NCBI RefSeq assembly: GCF_900176485.1
Contig: NZ_FWYD01000003.1
Location: 459,243 to 523,242, forward strand
DNA from: Primorskyibacter flagellatus
GTDB taxonomy: Bacteria > Pseudomonadota > Alphaproteobacteria > Rhodobacterales > Rhodobacteraceae
Direction: 5' to 3'
Length of the DNA: 64,000 nucleotides
Positions 45,825 through 57,329 of this stretch are shown in pieces. The first letter of the stretch is position 1, and each line of letters opens with the position of its first letter. Both the position numbers and the translations under genes were made by a program. The notes beneath the pieces are model-generated. The model did no database searches. It was given only the letters and a program-made list of their open reading frames with translations, and was not told where the DNA came from.

Positions 45825-47435
45825 TCAGAGCAGAAAGTCGCCGGCAGTCAACGAGCCGATGCCGGTCAGGGCGATATTCCCATCCGCCGTCCCGTCGCCG
45901 TCCACATCAAGCAGCAGGATGGTGTTGGTGCCATCTGTCCAGTATCTTGCCTGCCCCGCAGCCGAGAAGGCATCCGTCCCGATAAAGGTGAAAGCCTGGT
46001 TCCCTGCGATCGTATTGTTGGCATCGATCAGCGACAGATCAATCATGTCCCCGCCACCGAAATCAGCGATGCGATCGCGCGTTCCCGGCCCGGAATGGCT
46101 TTCGGCGATTGCCGCAAAGACGAAAACATCTGCGCCAGCGCCGCCATAATGCACGTCCGCGCCAAGGCCGCCGGTCAAAGTGTCGGCACCCGCGCCACCC
46201 ACCAGGATGTCGGCCCCATCCTGCCCGTTCAGCAGGTCGTTGCCATTGCCGCCCTGAAGCAGATCGTTGCCATCGCCACCATAGGCCGAATCATCGCCCA
46301 AGCTGCCGTTCAGCGTGTCATTGCCATCGTTGCCCGACAGCACATCATTGCCGGCATATCCCAACAACAAATCGTCTCCACCACCGCCACTGACAGTGTC
46401 GCCACCGCCATAGCCACGAATGGTGTTGTTCGCGGCATTACCGATCAGGTTGTCCCCAAAGTTGCCGCTGCCAAGGATATTCTCAAAGCCAGAGAAGATG
46501 TCCGTCCCTTCGCCCCCACCGATCGCCTGGGCCACGCCCTGCGCCGAAAGGTCAACGGTGACACCGCCAGTGGCGAAATAGTAGTTCAGCGCGTCAATGC
46601 CTGCACCGCCGTAAAGGGCGTCATCGCCCGTACCGCCGCTGATCGTGTCATTGCCCGCACCCCCCAGCACGGTATCGGCACCGTCGCCGCCTGCAAGGAA
46701 ATCGTTCCCATCTTCGCCCCGGAGCAGATCGTTATCTTCCAACCCGTAGACCACATCATCGCCCACACCGGCCCACACGGTGTCATTGCCGGCGTCACCA
46801 AAGATCCGGTCGTTTGCGGTGAGGGAACTTGTGACGGTATCGCCAACGATATAGTCGTTCCCCTCGCCGCCATAAAGCGTGTCATTGCCGTCGTCGCTGA
46901 TGATCACATCGTCGCCGCCGCGCCCGCCCACGAAATCGGAATCGCTTCCGGTCCGGATCGTGTCATCGCCGTCCAGAGTCAGGATCGTATCAAACCCTTC
47001 ACCGCTGAGGTACAGGTCGAACTTGTCGATATTGCGAAACCGCAGGTCATGGCTGCCGTTGCCCCAGCCCTGGTTGTCGGGATCCGCATTCAGATTGTAG
47101 CCGGTTGCGGCGGCGCTTTGAATGCTAAGCAGATCCCCGCCAGCCAGCGAGGCGGTAATCGTTTCCGCGTCCATGACGCCACCGGCCAGCGATTCCCAGA
47201 TGAGAAAGGTATCGCTCCCAAGCGTGGAGCCGTTCAGCGTGTCGTCACCTTCGCTGCCCAGGATCGTATGAGCGCCGCCGAGGACGCCGTCGACAAAATC
47301 ATCGCCTTCACCGGGTTCCATCCGATCATTCGCAAGGCCTGAAACCAGCGTGTCATCGCCAGCAAAGCCACGTAGGGTGTTGGAAAAAAGAAGGTTCACC
47401 AACAGGTTGTTACCGCTGTCACCATCAATCGACAT
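45825..47435 (-). CDS. RTX (hemolysin-type calcium-binding repeat) protein
   Basis: A 536-residue, acidic, glycine- and aspartate-rich protein without a signal peptide. From about residue 160 to 450 it is made of nonapeptide repeats such as GGEGNDYIV, GGAGNDTIS and GGNGNDLL, the parallel beta-roll that binds calcium. The C-terminus ends with an uncleaved-type secretion region (VDGDGTADGNIALTGIGSL). Such proteins leave by type I secretion; no dedicated ABC and MFP genes are adjacent. An AAGGAG site precedes the ATG. It could be an adhesin or an S-layer/matrix protein; no enzyme domain is visible. Confidence 0.85.
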   Translation of the reverse strand: MSIDGDSGNNLLVNLLFSNTLRGFAGDDTLVSGLANDRMEPGEGDDFVDGVLGGAHTILGSEGDDTLNGSTLGSDTFLIWESLAGGVMDAETITASLAGGDLLSIQSAAATGYNLNADPDNQGWGNGSHDLRFRNIDKFDLYLSGEGFDTILTLDGDDTIRTGSDSDFVGGRGGDDVIISDDGNDTLYGGEGNDYIVGDTVTSSLTANDRIFGDAGNDTVWAGVGDDVVYGLEDNDLLRGEDGNDFLAGGDGADTVLGGAGNDTISGGTGDDALYGGAGIDALNYYFATGGVTVDLSAQGVAQAIGGGEGTDIFSGFENILGSGNFGDNLIGNAANNTIRGYGGGDTVSGGGGDDLLLGYAGNDVLSGNDGNDTLNGSLGDDSAYGGDGNDLLQGGNGNDLLNGQDGADILVGGAGADTLTGGLGADVHYGGAGADVFVFAAIAESHSGPGTRDRIADFGGGDMIDLSLIDANNTIAGNQAFTFIGTDAFSAAGQARYWTDGTNTILLLDVDGDGTADGNIALTGIGSLTAGDFLL

Positions 47436-47822
47436 TTACAAGCTCCTTATGCTGCTCTTTTAACCCTACGGTTGCGTATCTTGATTTGAAATCTTCCAAA
47501 AGATGTTCTCGGGCGAAGCTGTGTCAAAAACTTGACTTAAATATGTCGGTAATGTGTCGGCCCCGTCGAATAGGTTGAAAAATTGTTTATAAACAAATTG
47601 TTGAAATGGTCTTGGCGCGATACGAGGCTCGGATGCTTTTTTGGAAATTCGGCAGCGCAAGATCTTTTGCCGCCATGTGGCGCGGGGTGCCGGGCATGAT
47701 CATGCGCTGCCGCGATCGGCATTTCGGGTTGCGACCGAGGGTCAGCGTGGGCGCAGGGATATGATGACCTGCAGAGCACCCATCGGCTGGACTTTGCGCG
47801 CGCCTGCACCGATATTCATGGC
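47436..47822. other. Divergent control region between the RTX gene and dnaG
   Basis: This 387-bp gap has no supported gene. The RTX side is AT-rich and has a TTGACA box on the minus strand (complement of 47521-47526) without a clear -10, and the palindrome at 47583-47596. Toward dnaG the sequence becomes GC-rich with no strong promoter match. Confidence 0.4.
47583..47596. promoter_or_regulatory. 14-bp palindrome upstream of the RTX gene
   Basis: TTGTTTATAAACAA is a perfect palindrome, 148 bp upstream of the RTX start and in an AT-rich patch of a GC-rich genome. It is a plausible operator for the RTX gene. Confidence 0.5.
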
Positions 47823-49802
47823 ATGAGCCTGCCACCGAACTTTCTGGACGAATTGCGCACCCGGCTGAGTCTGTCTCAGGTCGTCGGGCGCAAGGTCATG
47901 TGGGATCAGCGCAAGTCCAATCAGGGCAAGGGCGACATGTGGGCACCATGCCCGTTCCATCAGGAAAAATCCGCCAGTTTTCACGTCGATGACCGCAAGG
48001 GATTCTACTACTGCTTTGGCTGTCACGCGAAGGGCGACGCCATCTCTTTCGTGCGCGAGACCGAGAATGTCGGTTTCATGGAAGCGGTCGAGATCCTTGC
48101 CGGCGAGGCCGGAATGCCGATGCCCGCGCGCGATCCGAAGGCGCAGGAAAAGGCGGATCTGCGGACAGAGCTGACACAGGTGATGGAGCAGGCGGCGCAG
48201 TTCTTCATCATGCAGCTCAAGACCGGGGCAGGGGCGGCGGCGCGCGACTATCTTGACCGGCGGCGCATGACGGATGCGACGCGCGACACGTTCGGCATCG
48301 GCTTTGCGCCCGACGGCTGGCAGGGGCTTTGGGACCACCTGCGCGGCAAGGGCGTGTCCGAACAGATGATCCTTGATTGCGGCTTGGCGAAGGCGTCCAG
48401 CAAGGGCGGCAAGCCCTATGACACGTTCCGCAACCGGATCATGTTCCCGATCCGCGATGCGCGCGGGCGCTGCATTGCCTTTGGCGGCCGGGCGATGGAC
48501 CCGAATGACAATGCCAAATACCTGAACTCTCCGGAAACGCTGCTGTTTGACAAGGGGCGCAACCTTTACAACATGGGCCCTGCGCGCGCGGCATCCGGCA
48601 AAGGTGCGCCGCTGATCGTGGCCGAAGGCTATATGGACGTGATCGCGCTGAGCGCCGCCGGTTTTGGCGCGTCCGTGGCACCGCTTGGCACAGCCGTGAC
48701 CGAAGATCAGTTGCACCTGATGTGGCGGATCTCGGACGAGCCGCTGATTGCGCTGGATGGCGACACGGCGGGCATGCGCGCCGCCTACCGGGTGATCGAT
48801 CTGGCGCTGCCGCTGCTGGAGGCCGGGAAATCGCTGCGTTTCGCAGTCATGCCGCCGGGCAAGGACCCCGATGATCTGATCCGCGTCGACGGGGCCGCTG
48901 GCTTGCAAAAGGTGCTGGATGCCGCGCTGCCGATGGTTAGCCTGCTGTGGCAGCGCGAAACAGAAGGCCAGGTCTTTGACAGTCCTGAACGCAGGGCCGC
49001 GCTGGACAAGGTGCTGCGCGAGAAGATCATGCTGATCCGTGACCCGTCGGTGCGCGGCCATTACGGCGAGGCGATCAAGGAACTGCGGTGGGAGCTGTTC
49101 CGCACAGCGCGCCGGCCCCAGAAACGGCAGGGCGCATTTCGTCCGGGCAAGTCCGGCGGCAAGTTTGGTGCGCCGTCTTGGCAGGTGGAAAAAGGCGCGG
49201 GCGATTCGGTGCGCAATTCCATGCTGGTGGCGGCAGGCGAAAGCGCCGAAACCCGCCAGCACGAGGCGGTGGTTCTGGCCGCTTTGGTGACCTGCCCCGA
49301 CCTGATCGAGGAGTTTGAACCGGAGCTGGAGCAGATGCATTGCGCCGATCCGACCCATGCAATCCTGCGCGATCAGCTTTTGCGTCACGCCGGAATGGAT
49401 GCAAAGGCCTTGCGGGCCGAGATTCTGCACCATCTTGGGCCCGAGCCCCTTGAAACACTGCTCTCGGCGCGCCATGTGGCAGTCACGCCCTGCATTCGCC
49501 GGCCCGGCAACACGGATCTTGCCCGGATGACCGTGGCCGAGCAATTGGCGAAACTATCGGCCCGTGCGGGGCATCAGGCCGAACTGGCCGAGGCGGAGGA
49601 AGATCTGGAAGGGCCTTCGGATGAGGCGGTGACCTGGCGTTTGGGGCAGGCGGCAAATGCCCGCCACCAGGCAGAGCGCAGCCAACAGAATGACCGCGTG
49701 GAATATGATGTCGGCCCCAACGGCGCGCGAATCGATCGCGATGAACGCAGCGCTCTGGACGCGCTTCTGGAGAGAATAGAATACGCCAAGCGCGGCAGTT
49801 AA
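47823..49802 (+). CDS. dnaG: DNA primase DnaG
   Basis: A 659-residue primase. The CHC2 zinc finger is CPFHQEKSASFHVDDRKG...CFGC near residues 40-68. The Toprim core has IVAEGYMDVIALSAAG and LIALDGDTAGMRAA, with the DxD acidic pair. The C-terminal DnaB-interacting part is poorly conserved, with a charged segment. It makes RNA primers at forks. The ATG at 47823 has only a weak ribosome-binding site. It is followed by rpoD after 138 bp, a classic dnaG-rpoD pairing. Confidence 0.96.
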   Translation: MSLPPNFLDELRTRLSLSQVVGRKVMWDQRKSNQGKGDMWAPCPFHQEKSASFHVDDRKGFYYCFGCHAKGDAISFVRETENVGFMEAVEILAGEAGMPMPARDPKAQEKADLRTELTQVMEQAAQFFIMQLKTGAGAAARDYLDRRRMTDATRDTFGIGFAPDGWQGLWDHLRGKGVSEQMILDCGLAKASSKGGKPYDTFRNRIMFPIRDARGRCIAFGGRAMDPNDNAKYLNSPETLLFDKGRNLYNMGPARAASGKGAPLIVAEGYMDVIALSAAGFGASVAPLGTAVTEDQLHLMWRISDEPLIALDGDTAGMRAAYRVIDLALPLLEAGKSLRFAVMPPGKDPDDLIRVDGAAGLQKVLDAALPMVSLLWQRETEGQVFDSPERRAALDKVLREKIMLIRDPSVRGHYGEAIKELRWELFRTARRPQKRQGAFRPGKSGGKFGAPSWQVEKGAGDSVRNSMLVAAGESAETRQHEAVVLAALVTCPDLIEEFEPELEQMHCADPTHAILRDQLLRHAGMDAKALRAEILHHLGPEPLETLLSARHVAVTPCIRRPGNTDLARMTVAEQLAKLSARAGHQAELAEAEEDLEGPSDEAVTWRLGQAANARHQAERSQQNDRVEYDVGPNGARIDRDERSALDALLERIEYAKRGS

Positions 49803-49940
49803 ACGCATCTTGGTAAGTAAACAGTAAAGAAAATGCGGCTATACGGGTGTGCGAATCGCCGAATCGCGCTATTGATTCGGATTGAACGAATCGCCCTAGT
49901 AGAATCGCCCGCTCAGACCAGCCCCTGACAGGAGCCCCGA

Positions 49941-51968
<2,028 letters not shown>

Positions 51969-51992
51969 ACACCCCGTCACGATTGGGATCAG

Positions 51993-52030
51993 ATGGCCAG
52001 GCCGCGAAAGCGTCTGGCCATTTTCATTTC
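51993..52030 (+). terminator. Intrinsic terminator after rpoD
   Basis: ATGGCCAG (51993-52000) pairs with CTGGCCAT (52014-52021) around a 13-base GC-rich loop, followed by TTTCATTT. It lies 24 bp after the stop. Confidence 0.7.
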
Positions 52031-52171
52031 GCCAAAGGCAACGCGCCGGACACAAGCGAACGTGTGGCACGGGCGCGCAACAGGCGGTGATTTTCGCAAC
52101 CGTGGACATTGCCGATGCGAGGCAACTGTGTCAAAACGGATCGCAAACATCTGAACGAGCGAGTTTAGTAC

Positions 52172-52825
52172 ATGACCGATTTCTCGACCCGCCGGACCTT
52201 GATGGTGGATTCACAGATCCGCCCTTCCGATGTCACCAAGTTTCCGATCATTGATGCGATGCTGTCTGTCCCGCGCGAAGCATTCGTGCCGCGCGAAAAG
52301 CGCGAAGCGGCGTATATGGACGGCAACCTCGATCTTGGCGGCGGCCGTGTGCTTCTGGAACCGCGCACGCTGGCCAAGATGCTGGACGCGTTGGATATTT
52401 CCGGGGATGAGCTGGTTCTGGATGTGGGGGCGGCCTATGGCTATTCCTCTGCCATCATCGCCCGAATGGCCGAGGCTGTCGTGGCGCTTGAGGATGATGA
52501 GACACGCGTGGAAGAGGCGCAGGGCCTGCTGACCGAACATCACGCCGACAGCGTGATCGTGCAAAAAGGGTCTTTGGTCGAGGGCGCGCCGGAACACGGG
52601 CCCTATGACGTGATCATCGTGCAGGGTGCTGTTGAAGAACTGCCGGACGCGTTGGCCGAACAGTTGAAGGATGGCGGACGCATCGCGGTTCTTTTTGCCG
52701 AAGGGACGCTGGGCACAGTCCGCATCGGTTATAAATTCGACGGTCGCATCAGTTGGCGTTTTGCATTCAATGCATTCGCGCCGGTGCTGCCGGGCTTTGA
52801 ACGACAAGAGGAATTCGCGCTCTGA
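52172..52825 (+). CDS. Protein-L-isoaspartate O-methyltransferase family protein
   Basis: A 217-residue SAM-dependent methyltransferase of the PCMT family: VPREAFVPREKREAAYMDGN, then VLDVGAAYGYSSAIIARM (SAM motif I, residues about 78-95). Canonical PCMT repairs isoaspartyl residues. Here it lies directly before a TolC-family gene, an arrangement common in alphaproteobacteria, so its substrate may be different. The gap to rpoD is 203 bp with the terminator. Confidence 0.75.
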   Translation: MTDFSTRRTLMVDSQIRPSDVTKFPIIDAMLSVPREAFVPREKREAAYMDGNLDLGGGRVLLEPRTLAKMLDALDISGDELVLDVGAAYGYSSAIIARMAEAVVALEDDETRVEEAQGLLTEHHADSVIVQKGSLVEGAPEHGPYDVIIVQGAVEELPDALAEQLKDGGRIAVLFAEGTLGTVRIGYKFDGRISWRFAFNAFAPVLPGFERQEEFAL

Positions 52826-52881
52826 CCGCGTGACGACCACTGTAGAAACGACCTGAAAAACGGGCATAGCATGAGGCGAGC

Positions 52882-54294
52882 ATGGTAGGAACAGCGTTCA
52901 AGAAGAAGTTGGCGGTGGGTCTTGCAGCCCTTGTGCTGGCGACACCGGGGGCAACCTCAGCGGATACTTTGGCAGATGCGCTGGTCGGTGCCTACAACAC
53001 GTCCGGCCTGCTGGAGCAGAACCGCGCCCTGCTGCGCGCCGCTGACGAGGATGTCGCGGCGGCCTATTCGGCCCTGCGCCCGGTGGTTGACTGGACCGCG
53101 CGGATCAACCGGACCTTTGGAAACAGCGCCTCGGCCAATTCGGGGTTCCGCACCGTTGGCAGCAGCAACACCTCCGCGACCTACGAATTGTCGATCCAGC
53201 TGACACTGCTTGATTTCGGACGCACGCGGCTGGCGATAGATTCCGCCAAGGAATCGGTTCTGGCGGCGCGTGAGGGGCTTGTCACTGTTGAACAGAACGT
53301 GCTGCTGCGCGCGGTCGAAGGCTTCATGGGCGTCCGCAGCGCCACCGAAACCGTCGCCTTGCGGCAGAACAACGTCCGTCTGATTACGCAAGAGCTTCGC
53401 GCCGCCAATGACCGCTTTGAGGTTGGCGAAGTGACCCGTACCGATGTGGCGCTTGCCGAAGCGCAGCTTGCCGGCGCGCGCTCTGCTCTGGCTTCTGCGC
53501 AAGGGACCTTGGCGCAGGCGCAGGAAGAATATGTTGCGGCGGTCGGGCGCAGGCCCGATGCGCTGGTGCCGCCGCGCGCCATTCCGGACATCCCGGCCAG
53601 TCTGGACCGCGCCAAGGCGCTTGCCGTGCGCAACCATCCCGACATGAAAAAGGCGCAGCGAGAGGTCACCGTGGCCGAGCTGAACATCCAGCGGGCCAAG
53701 GCGGAATTCAACCCGACCGTGACACTGAACGGCTCTTACGGCGTGACCGAGAATTTCCAGTCCGAGGCGCAGTCTTATGGCGGCAATGTCGGCGTCACCG
53801 CGACGTCCCGGCTCTATCAGGGCGGTCGCCGCTCTGCGCTATTGCGTCAGGCGCAGGCGCGCCGGGATGCGGCGCGTTCCAATCTGCATGTCGTGCAGGT
53901 CGGGCTGCAACAGGCTGCCGGCAACGCATGGGCTTTCCTGCAATCCACCCGCGCCGCACGCGATGCCAGCGCACGCCAGATCCGCGCGGCAACCGTTGCC
54001 TTCAACGGCGTCCGGGAAGAGGCGAAGCTGGGTGCCCGCACAACGCTGGACGTGTTGAACGCCGAACAGGATCTTCTGGATGCACGCGCCACATTGATCA
54101 CCGCCACGACGGATGAATATGTGGCCGCCTATACCTTGCTTTATTCGGCGGGTTTGCTGACGGCGGAGCATCTCAATCTTGGCGTCCAGCAATATGATCC
54201 ATCGGCCTATTACAACCTCGTCAAGGACGCGCCGCATGTCAGCCAGCAGGGCAAAAAGCTGGACCGGGTGCTGAAGGCCTTGGGCAAGAACTAG
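52882..54294 (+). CDS. TolC-family outer-membrane channel
   Basis: A 470-residue protein with a Sec signal peptide (AVGLAALVLATPGATSAD). It has two long helical repeats with the family motifs (ELSIQLTLLDFGRTRL, RDASARQIRAATVAFNGVREEAK, YTLLYSAGLLTAEHLNLGV). It is the outer-membrane exit duct of type I secretion and efflux pumps. The RTX protein at 45825-47435 could be a client; no pump genes are adjacent, so this is inference. It starts 56 bp after the methyltransferase gene. Confidence 0.9.
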   Translation: MVGTAFKKKLAVGLAALVLATPGATSADTLADALVGAYNTSGLLEQNRALLRAADEDVAAAYSALRPVVDWTARINRTFGNSASANSGFRTVGSSNTSATYELSIQLTLLDFGRTRLAIDSAKESVLAAREGLVTVEQNVLLRAVEGFMGVRSATETVALRQNNVRLITQELRAANDRFEVGEVTRTDVALAEAQLAGARSALASAQGTLAQAQEEYVAAVGRRPDALVPPRAIPDIPASLDRAKALAVRNHPDMKKAQREVTVAELNIQRAKAEFNPTVTLNGSYGVTENFQSEAQSYGGNVGVTATSRLYQGGRRSALLRQAQARRDAARSNLHVVQVGLQQAAGNAWAFLQSTRAARDASARQIRAATVAFNGVREEAKLGARTTLDVLNAEQDLLDARATLITATTDEYVAAYTLLYSAGLLTAEHLNLGVQQYDPSAYYNLVKDAPHVSQQGKKLDRVLKALGKN

Positions 54295-54364
54295 ACCCGT
54301 CTCTATCGGTTGTAAGAATCTCTGCTGACCGATAGAGTTTTCGGCAGGCAAGAGTGGTAGAGAA

Positions 54365-55336
54365 ATGTCTGATCGGGTAACGAATGTTGAAACAGAGGAC
54401 GTGTTGTCCTCGGTGCGCAGGCTGGTGTCCAGCGGCACGCACATGCCCCCCAAGGCGGTTGATCGGCTGTTGCTGACACCGGCGCAGCGGGTGCAGGGCG
54501 GTGCCACAGGTGGCGACAAGGCGGGTCACAGGCCCACACGGAAAACGGTGACTGAAACCGCAAAAACGCTGGCCCGCTACGAGGCCCGCACGCCCGATCC
54601 GGTTGGGTCGGACAATGCGCCGCGTCCCCGCAAGCCAGCGCCGGGCGTTTTTATTCTCGGGGATGCTGCCAGACTTGATCGCCCCGCCGAAAAACGGGAT
54701 GCGGGCGCTTCAAAGTCCGGTATCGACACAGCCTGCAAGCTCAACGCGGCGTCAGATCCGTCGGTGGCGCAGGACGTGGCGCAAGAGATGTCCGGTTCAG
54801 ATGTGTTTGCCTTCATTCCGTCTGACGATCGCGGTGGAAAAAACGGGCAGCCCGAAAGGGGAACGTCGCGCAAGGATCAAGCTGCGACCCGTGCCGCCGC
54901 CTCTGAAAAAACCACCAGTGACGTGGCGGCAGAACCGGCACCCTCTGCCCGTGCCTCCAGTCTGGAAAGCAAGATTGCCGAGCTGGAGGCGATGGTCGCC
55001 CAAGGTGGCGCTGCCTGGGATCCGGCCACCGAGGAGGAGGCAGAGCCTCAGATCGGTACGGCTCAGCGGTCTGCCATGTCTGTCCGTCGGGCACCTTCAG
55101 GGCAGGACCCCTTAGGCAGGGCGCAGGCGATCAGCGGCGAGATCCACACCGACAGGCACGACAGTTTGGTACCCGCAGACGGCACCGTGCTGGACGAAGC
55201 GATTTTGCGAGAAATCGTTTCAGAGATCGTACGCGACGAGCTTCAGGGCGTGTTGGGCGAGCGGATCACCCGCAACGTCCGAAACCTTGTCCGGCGCGAG
55301 GTGAACCGCGCTTTGCTGATCCAGGATTTCAACTGA
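54365..55336 (+). CDS. Acidic disordered protein with a DUF2497/PopZ-like C-terminal helix
   Basis: A 323-residue protein. It begins MSDRVTNVETEDVLSSVRRL and has a long low-complexity middle (residues about 40-250) rich in Ala, Pro, Asp and Glu. The only well-ordered part is the C-terminal helical segment DEAILREIVSEIVRDELQGV, then RITRNVRNLVRREVNRALL. That resembles the C-terminus of polar organising proteins of the PopZ/DUF2497 type in alphaproteobacteria. It follows TolC by 70 bp. The functional link is a guess. Confidence 0.5.
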   Translation: MSDRVTNVETEDVLSSVRRLVSSGTHMPPKAVDRLLLTPAQRVQGGATGGDKAGHRPTRKTVTETAKTLARYEARTPDPVGSDNAPRPRKPAPGVFILGDAARLDRPAEKRDAGASKSGIDTACKLNAASDPSVAQDVAQEMSGSDVFAFIPSDDRGGKNGQPERGTSRKDQAATRAAASEKTTSDVAAEPAPSARASSLESKIAELEAMVAQGGAAWDPATEEEAEPQIGTAQRSAMSVRRAPSGQDPLGRAQAISGEIHTDRHDSLVPADGTVLDEAILREIVSEIVRDELQGVLGERITRNVRNLVRREVNRALLIQDFN

Positions 55337-55400
55337 AGCAACGCGCTGGTAGCTGCGGAGGTCCTGCATCCTTCCTGATGCCAACCCACAGGTTTTACAC

Positions 55401-55436
55401 AAAAAAGCGCGCCCCGGATCAGGGGCGCGCTTTTTT
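55401..55436. terminator. Bidirectional terminator
   Basis: AAAAAAGCGCGCCCC (55401-55415) and GGGGCGCGC followed by TTTTTT (to 55436) form a long stem with T runs on both strands. It separates the convergent genes at 54365-55336 and 55458-55778. Confidence 0.85.
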
Positions 55437-55457
55437 AATCCGGTTGCCCGGTGGTGG

Positions 55458-55778
55458 TCAGGCTGCTTCAGCCTGTTGTGCTGCATTGCGGCGTTCGCTT
55501 TCCTCGCGCGACAGCGCGACAGAGGTGCGGACCCCTTTGGAGACAAACTCCATCAATCCCGAAACAACCCGTTCGTTGGGGTCGATCCCGGCGCAGCTTA
55601 GAACCTCGCGCCCATCGCGCGAGCGTGCCCAGCGGGCGATCTGCTCTGGGCCATTGCCATATTTCTTGTCGTCGGCAATGGCATCATCAAGTGCGGCCAG
55701 CACAACTGCGGCGAACAATTTCCGGGCACGGTTGCCCTGTTCGCTGTTGAAAGCCGTACCATCAACGAAATCCGTCAT
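55458..55778 (-). CDS. DUF6280-like protein
   Basis: A 106-residue cytosolic protein beginning MTDFVDGTAFNSEQGNRARK. It has AAVVLAALDDAIADDKKYGN and GREVLSCAGIDPNERVVSGL; I recall near-identical sequences annotated DUF6280 in Rhodobacterales. The high conservation suggests a core role, but none is known. It is divergent from efp (216 bp apart). Confidence 0.7.
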   Translation of the reverse strand: MTDFVDGTAFNSEQGNRARKLFAAVVLAALDDAIADDKKYGNGPEQIARWARSRDGREVLSCAGIDPNERVVSGLMEFVSKGVRTSVALSREESERRNAAQQAEAA

Positions 55779-55994
55779 GACTCGTCCTTTTTTTCTTGCT
55801 CTTGTCTTTTCGGCGTGACGTGCCTTATCGCCTATTCGAACCGATTCGGATATAGCCGAAATGCAAGCCTGTCATGCGCTATGCGCATGTCTTTCTGCAT
55901 TTGCAGCACGATATTTGGTTGTCTTGCCAGAAGACCATCCACGAGATATAGGTGCCGGCCTAATATGATCAAGCGATTGCCAAGGTTTTGACCC

Positions 55995-56558
55995 ATGCCA
56001 AAGATCAACGGAAACGAGATACGTCCCGGCAATGTGCTGGAACATGACGGGGGCCTGTGGGCCGCCGTCAAGGTGGACCATGTAAAGCCCGGCAAGGGCG
56101 GGGCCTTTGCCCAGGTCGAGATGCGCAACCTGCGCAACGGCTCCAAGCTGAACGAACGCTTCCGCTCTGCCGACAAGGTGGAACGCGTCCGGCTGGAACA
56201 GAAGGACATGCAGTTCCTCTACGAAAACGACGGTATGCTGGTATTCATGGATACCCAGACCTACGATCAGGTCGAGCTGCCCGCAGACATTCTGGGGGAA
56301 CGCCGTCCGTTCCTTCAGGACGGCATGACCATTCTTGTCGAATTTCATGACGAAGAGGCGCTGAACGCGACCCTGCCGCAGAAAGTCACCTGCCAGATCG
56401 CCGAGACAGAGCCGGTGGTGAAGGGCCAGACCGCTGCCAACAGCTTCAAACCCGCGATCCTCGACAATGGCGTCAAGGTCATGGTCCCGCCCTTCGTGGG
56501 CCAGGAAGAGATGATCGTCGTCAACACCGAGACCATGGAATATTCCGAACGCGCCTGA
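55995..56558 (+). CDS. efp: Elongation factor P
   Basis: A 187-residue EF-P that rescues ribosomes stalled on polyproline. The KOW-like N-terminal domain has [19 protein letters not shown] with Lys34 at the tip that in other bacteria is modified. The OB domains have [20 protein letters not shown] near the C-terminus. No EpmA/EpmB genes lie in the window. It is a single gene with a terminator 23 bp after the stop. Confidence 0.96.
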   Translation: MPKINGNEIRPGNVLEHDGGLWAAVKVDHVKPGKGGAFAQVEMRNLRNGSKLNERFRSADKVERVRLEQKDMQFLYENDGMLVFMDTQTYDQVELPADILGERRPFLQDGMTILVEFHDEEALNATLPQKVTCQIAETEPVVKGQTAANSFKPAILDNGVKVMVPPFVGQEEMIVVNTETMEYSERA

Positions 56559-56580
56559 CCCGCGCGGCAGACCACCTTCC

Positions 56581-56611
56581 AAACCCCGCCTCTGAAACAG
56601 GGCGGGGTTTT
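56581..56611 (+). terminator. Intrinsic terminator after efp
   Basis: AAACCCCGCC (56581-56590) pairs with GGCGGGGTTT (56601-56610), a ten-pair stem with a 10-base loop, then TTGC. Confidence 0.75.
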
Positions 56612-56937
56612 GCGTTGGTGATGCCCACAACCGATGCTTTTTTAGCATCCGTCCAATATGTATTTTCGGCTAAAATCCCTTCTGCCAAATGAGGCCTCTT
56701 GCACGGATGCGCGGTATCACTAAAGAACAAAAAACCGTTTCAGTTTTGAACGTGATTTTTGGAAAATTAAATCGAGTTAGTTTGGGCATGTGCCAGAAGC
56801 GAGCGTTATTGCTGTAAAGGTTTTGACTGGTAGCTTTTGTAAAGCTCTCAGCAGTTGACATACTTCAATGATTATGCATAAAGCTAAATGCACAAATCAA
56901 TATGCATGCCATCGCATTAAACCACGAGGATACGAAA
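56612..56937. other. AT-rich spacer before an HTH-like gene
   Basis: The stretch is clearly lower in GC than its neighbours, with TTTTTTA inside a GATGC/GCATC hairpin near 56634-56650. No protein frame is supported. It may be acquired or regulatory DNA ahead of the small gene at 56938. Confidence 0.45.
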
Positions 56938-57177
56938 ATGGCCATTAACCAAATGATCTCCCAAATCAAGGAAGCAATCGACGATGCTCCACGCAACGCA
57001 TATGTTGCCGAACTGCACCTTCAGGTTATCAAGCACTCTGACAGTCTGCAAAGCGTAACTGGTAAAGAATTCTGTGAAGCTCTAGGAATTGGACCGTCGT
57101 TCGGCACCGAGTTCGCCAAGATGAAGAAGATAGTGCCGCGCTTAAAAGCGGCCGGTCTCGATGTGACTAAAATATAG
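56938..57177 (+). CDS. Small HTH-like protein
   Basis: A 79-residue protein: NAYVAELHLQVIKHSDSLQS, then VTGKEFCEALGIGPSFGTEF and AKMKKIVPRLKAAGLDVTKI. The second part looks like a helix-turn-helix; I recall 'HTH-like domain' proteins with VTGKEFCE and GPSFGTEF in Rhodobacteraceae. The start at 56938 gives MAINQMISQIKEAIDD; 12 upstream residues in frame are less likely. The function is unknown. Confidence 0.6.
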   Translation: MAINQMISQIKEAIDDAPRNAYVAELHLQVIKHSDSLQSVTGKEFCEALGIGPSFGTEFAKMKKIVPRLKAAGLDVTKI

Positions 57178-57329
57178 TCACAGTTCGCTTAAAGCGAGAT
57201 TTTTCGAACGCTGTCGACGGTTGTGCGGATAACAACATTATAGTTTCAGGCGTTGGACCTTGGTCGACTCGGCACATCATTGATGTCGCTGGCGTCGGGG
57301 CGGACGAACGAAAGAAAGGTAATCTGGCA

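Noticed and set aside
45825..47435. A CRISPR or DNA repeat array
   Set aside because: The repetition is at protein level (RTX nonapeptides); DNA copies vary and there are no unique spacers.
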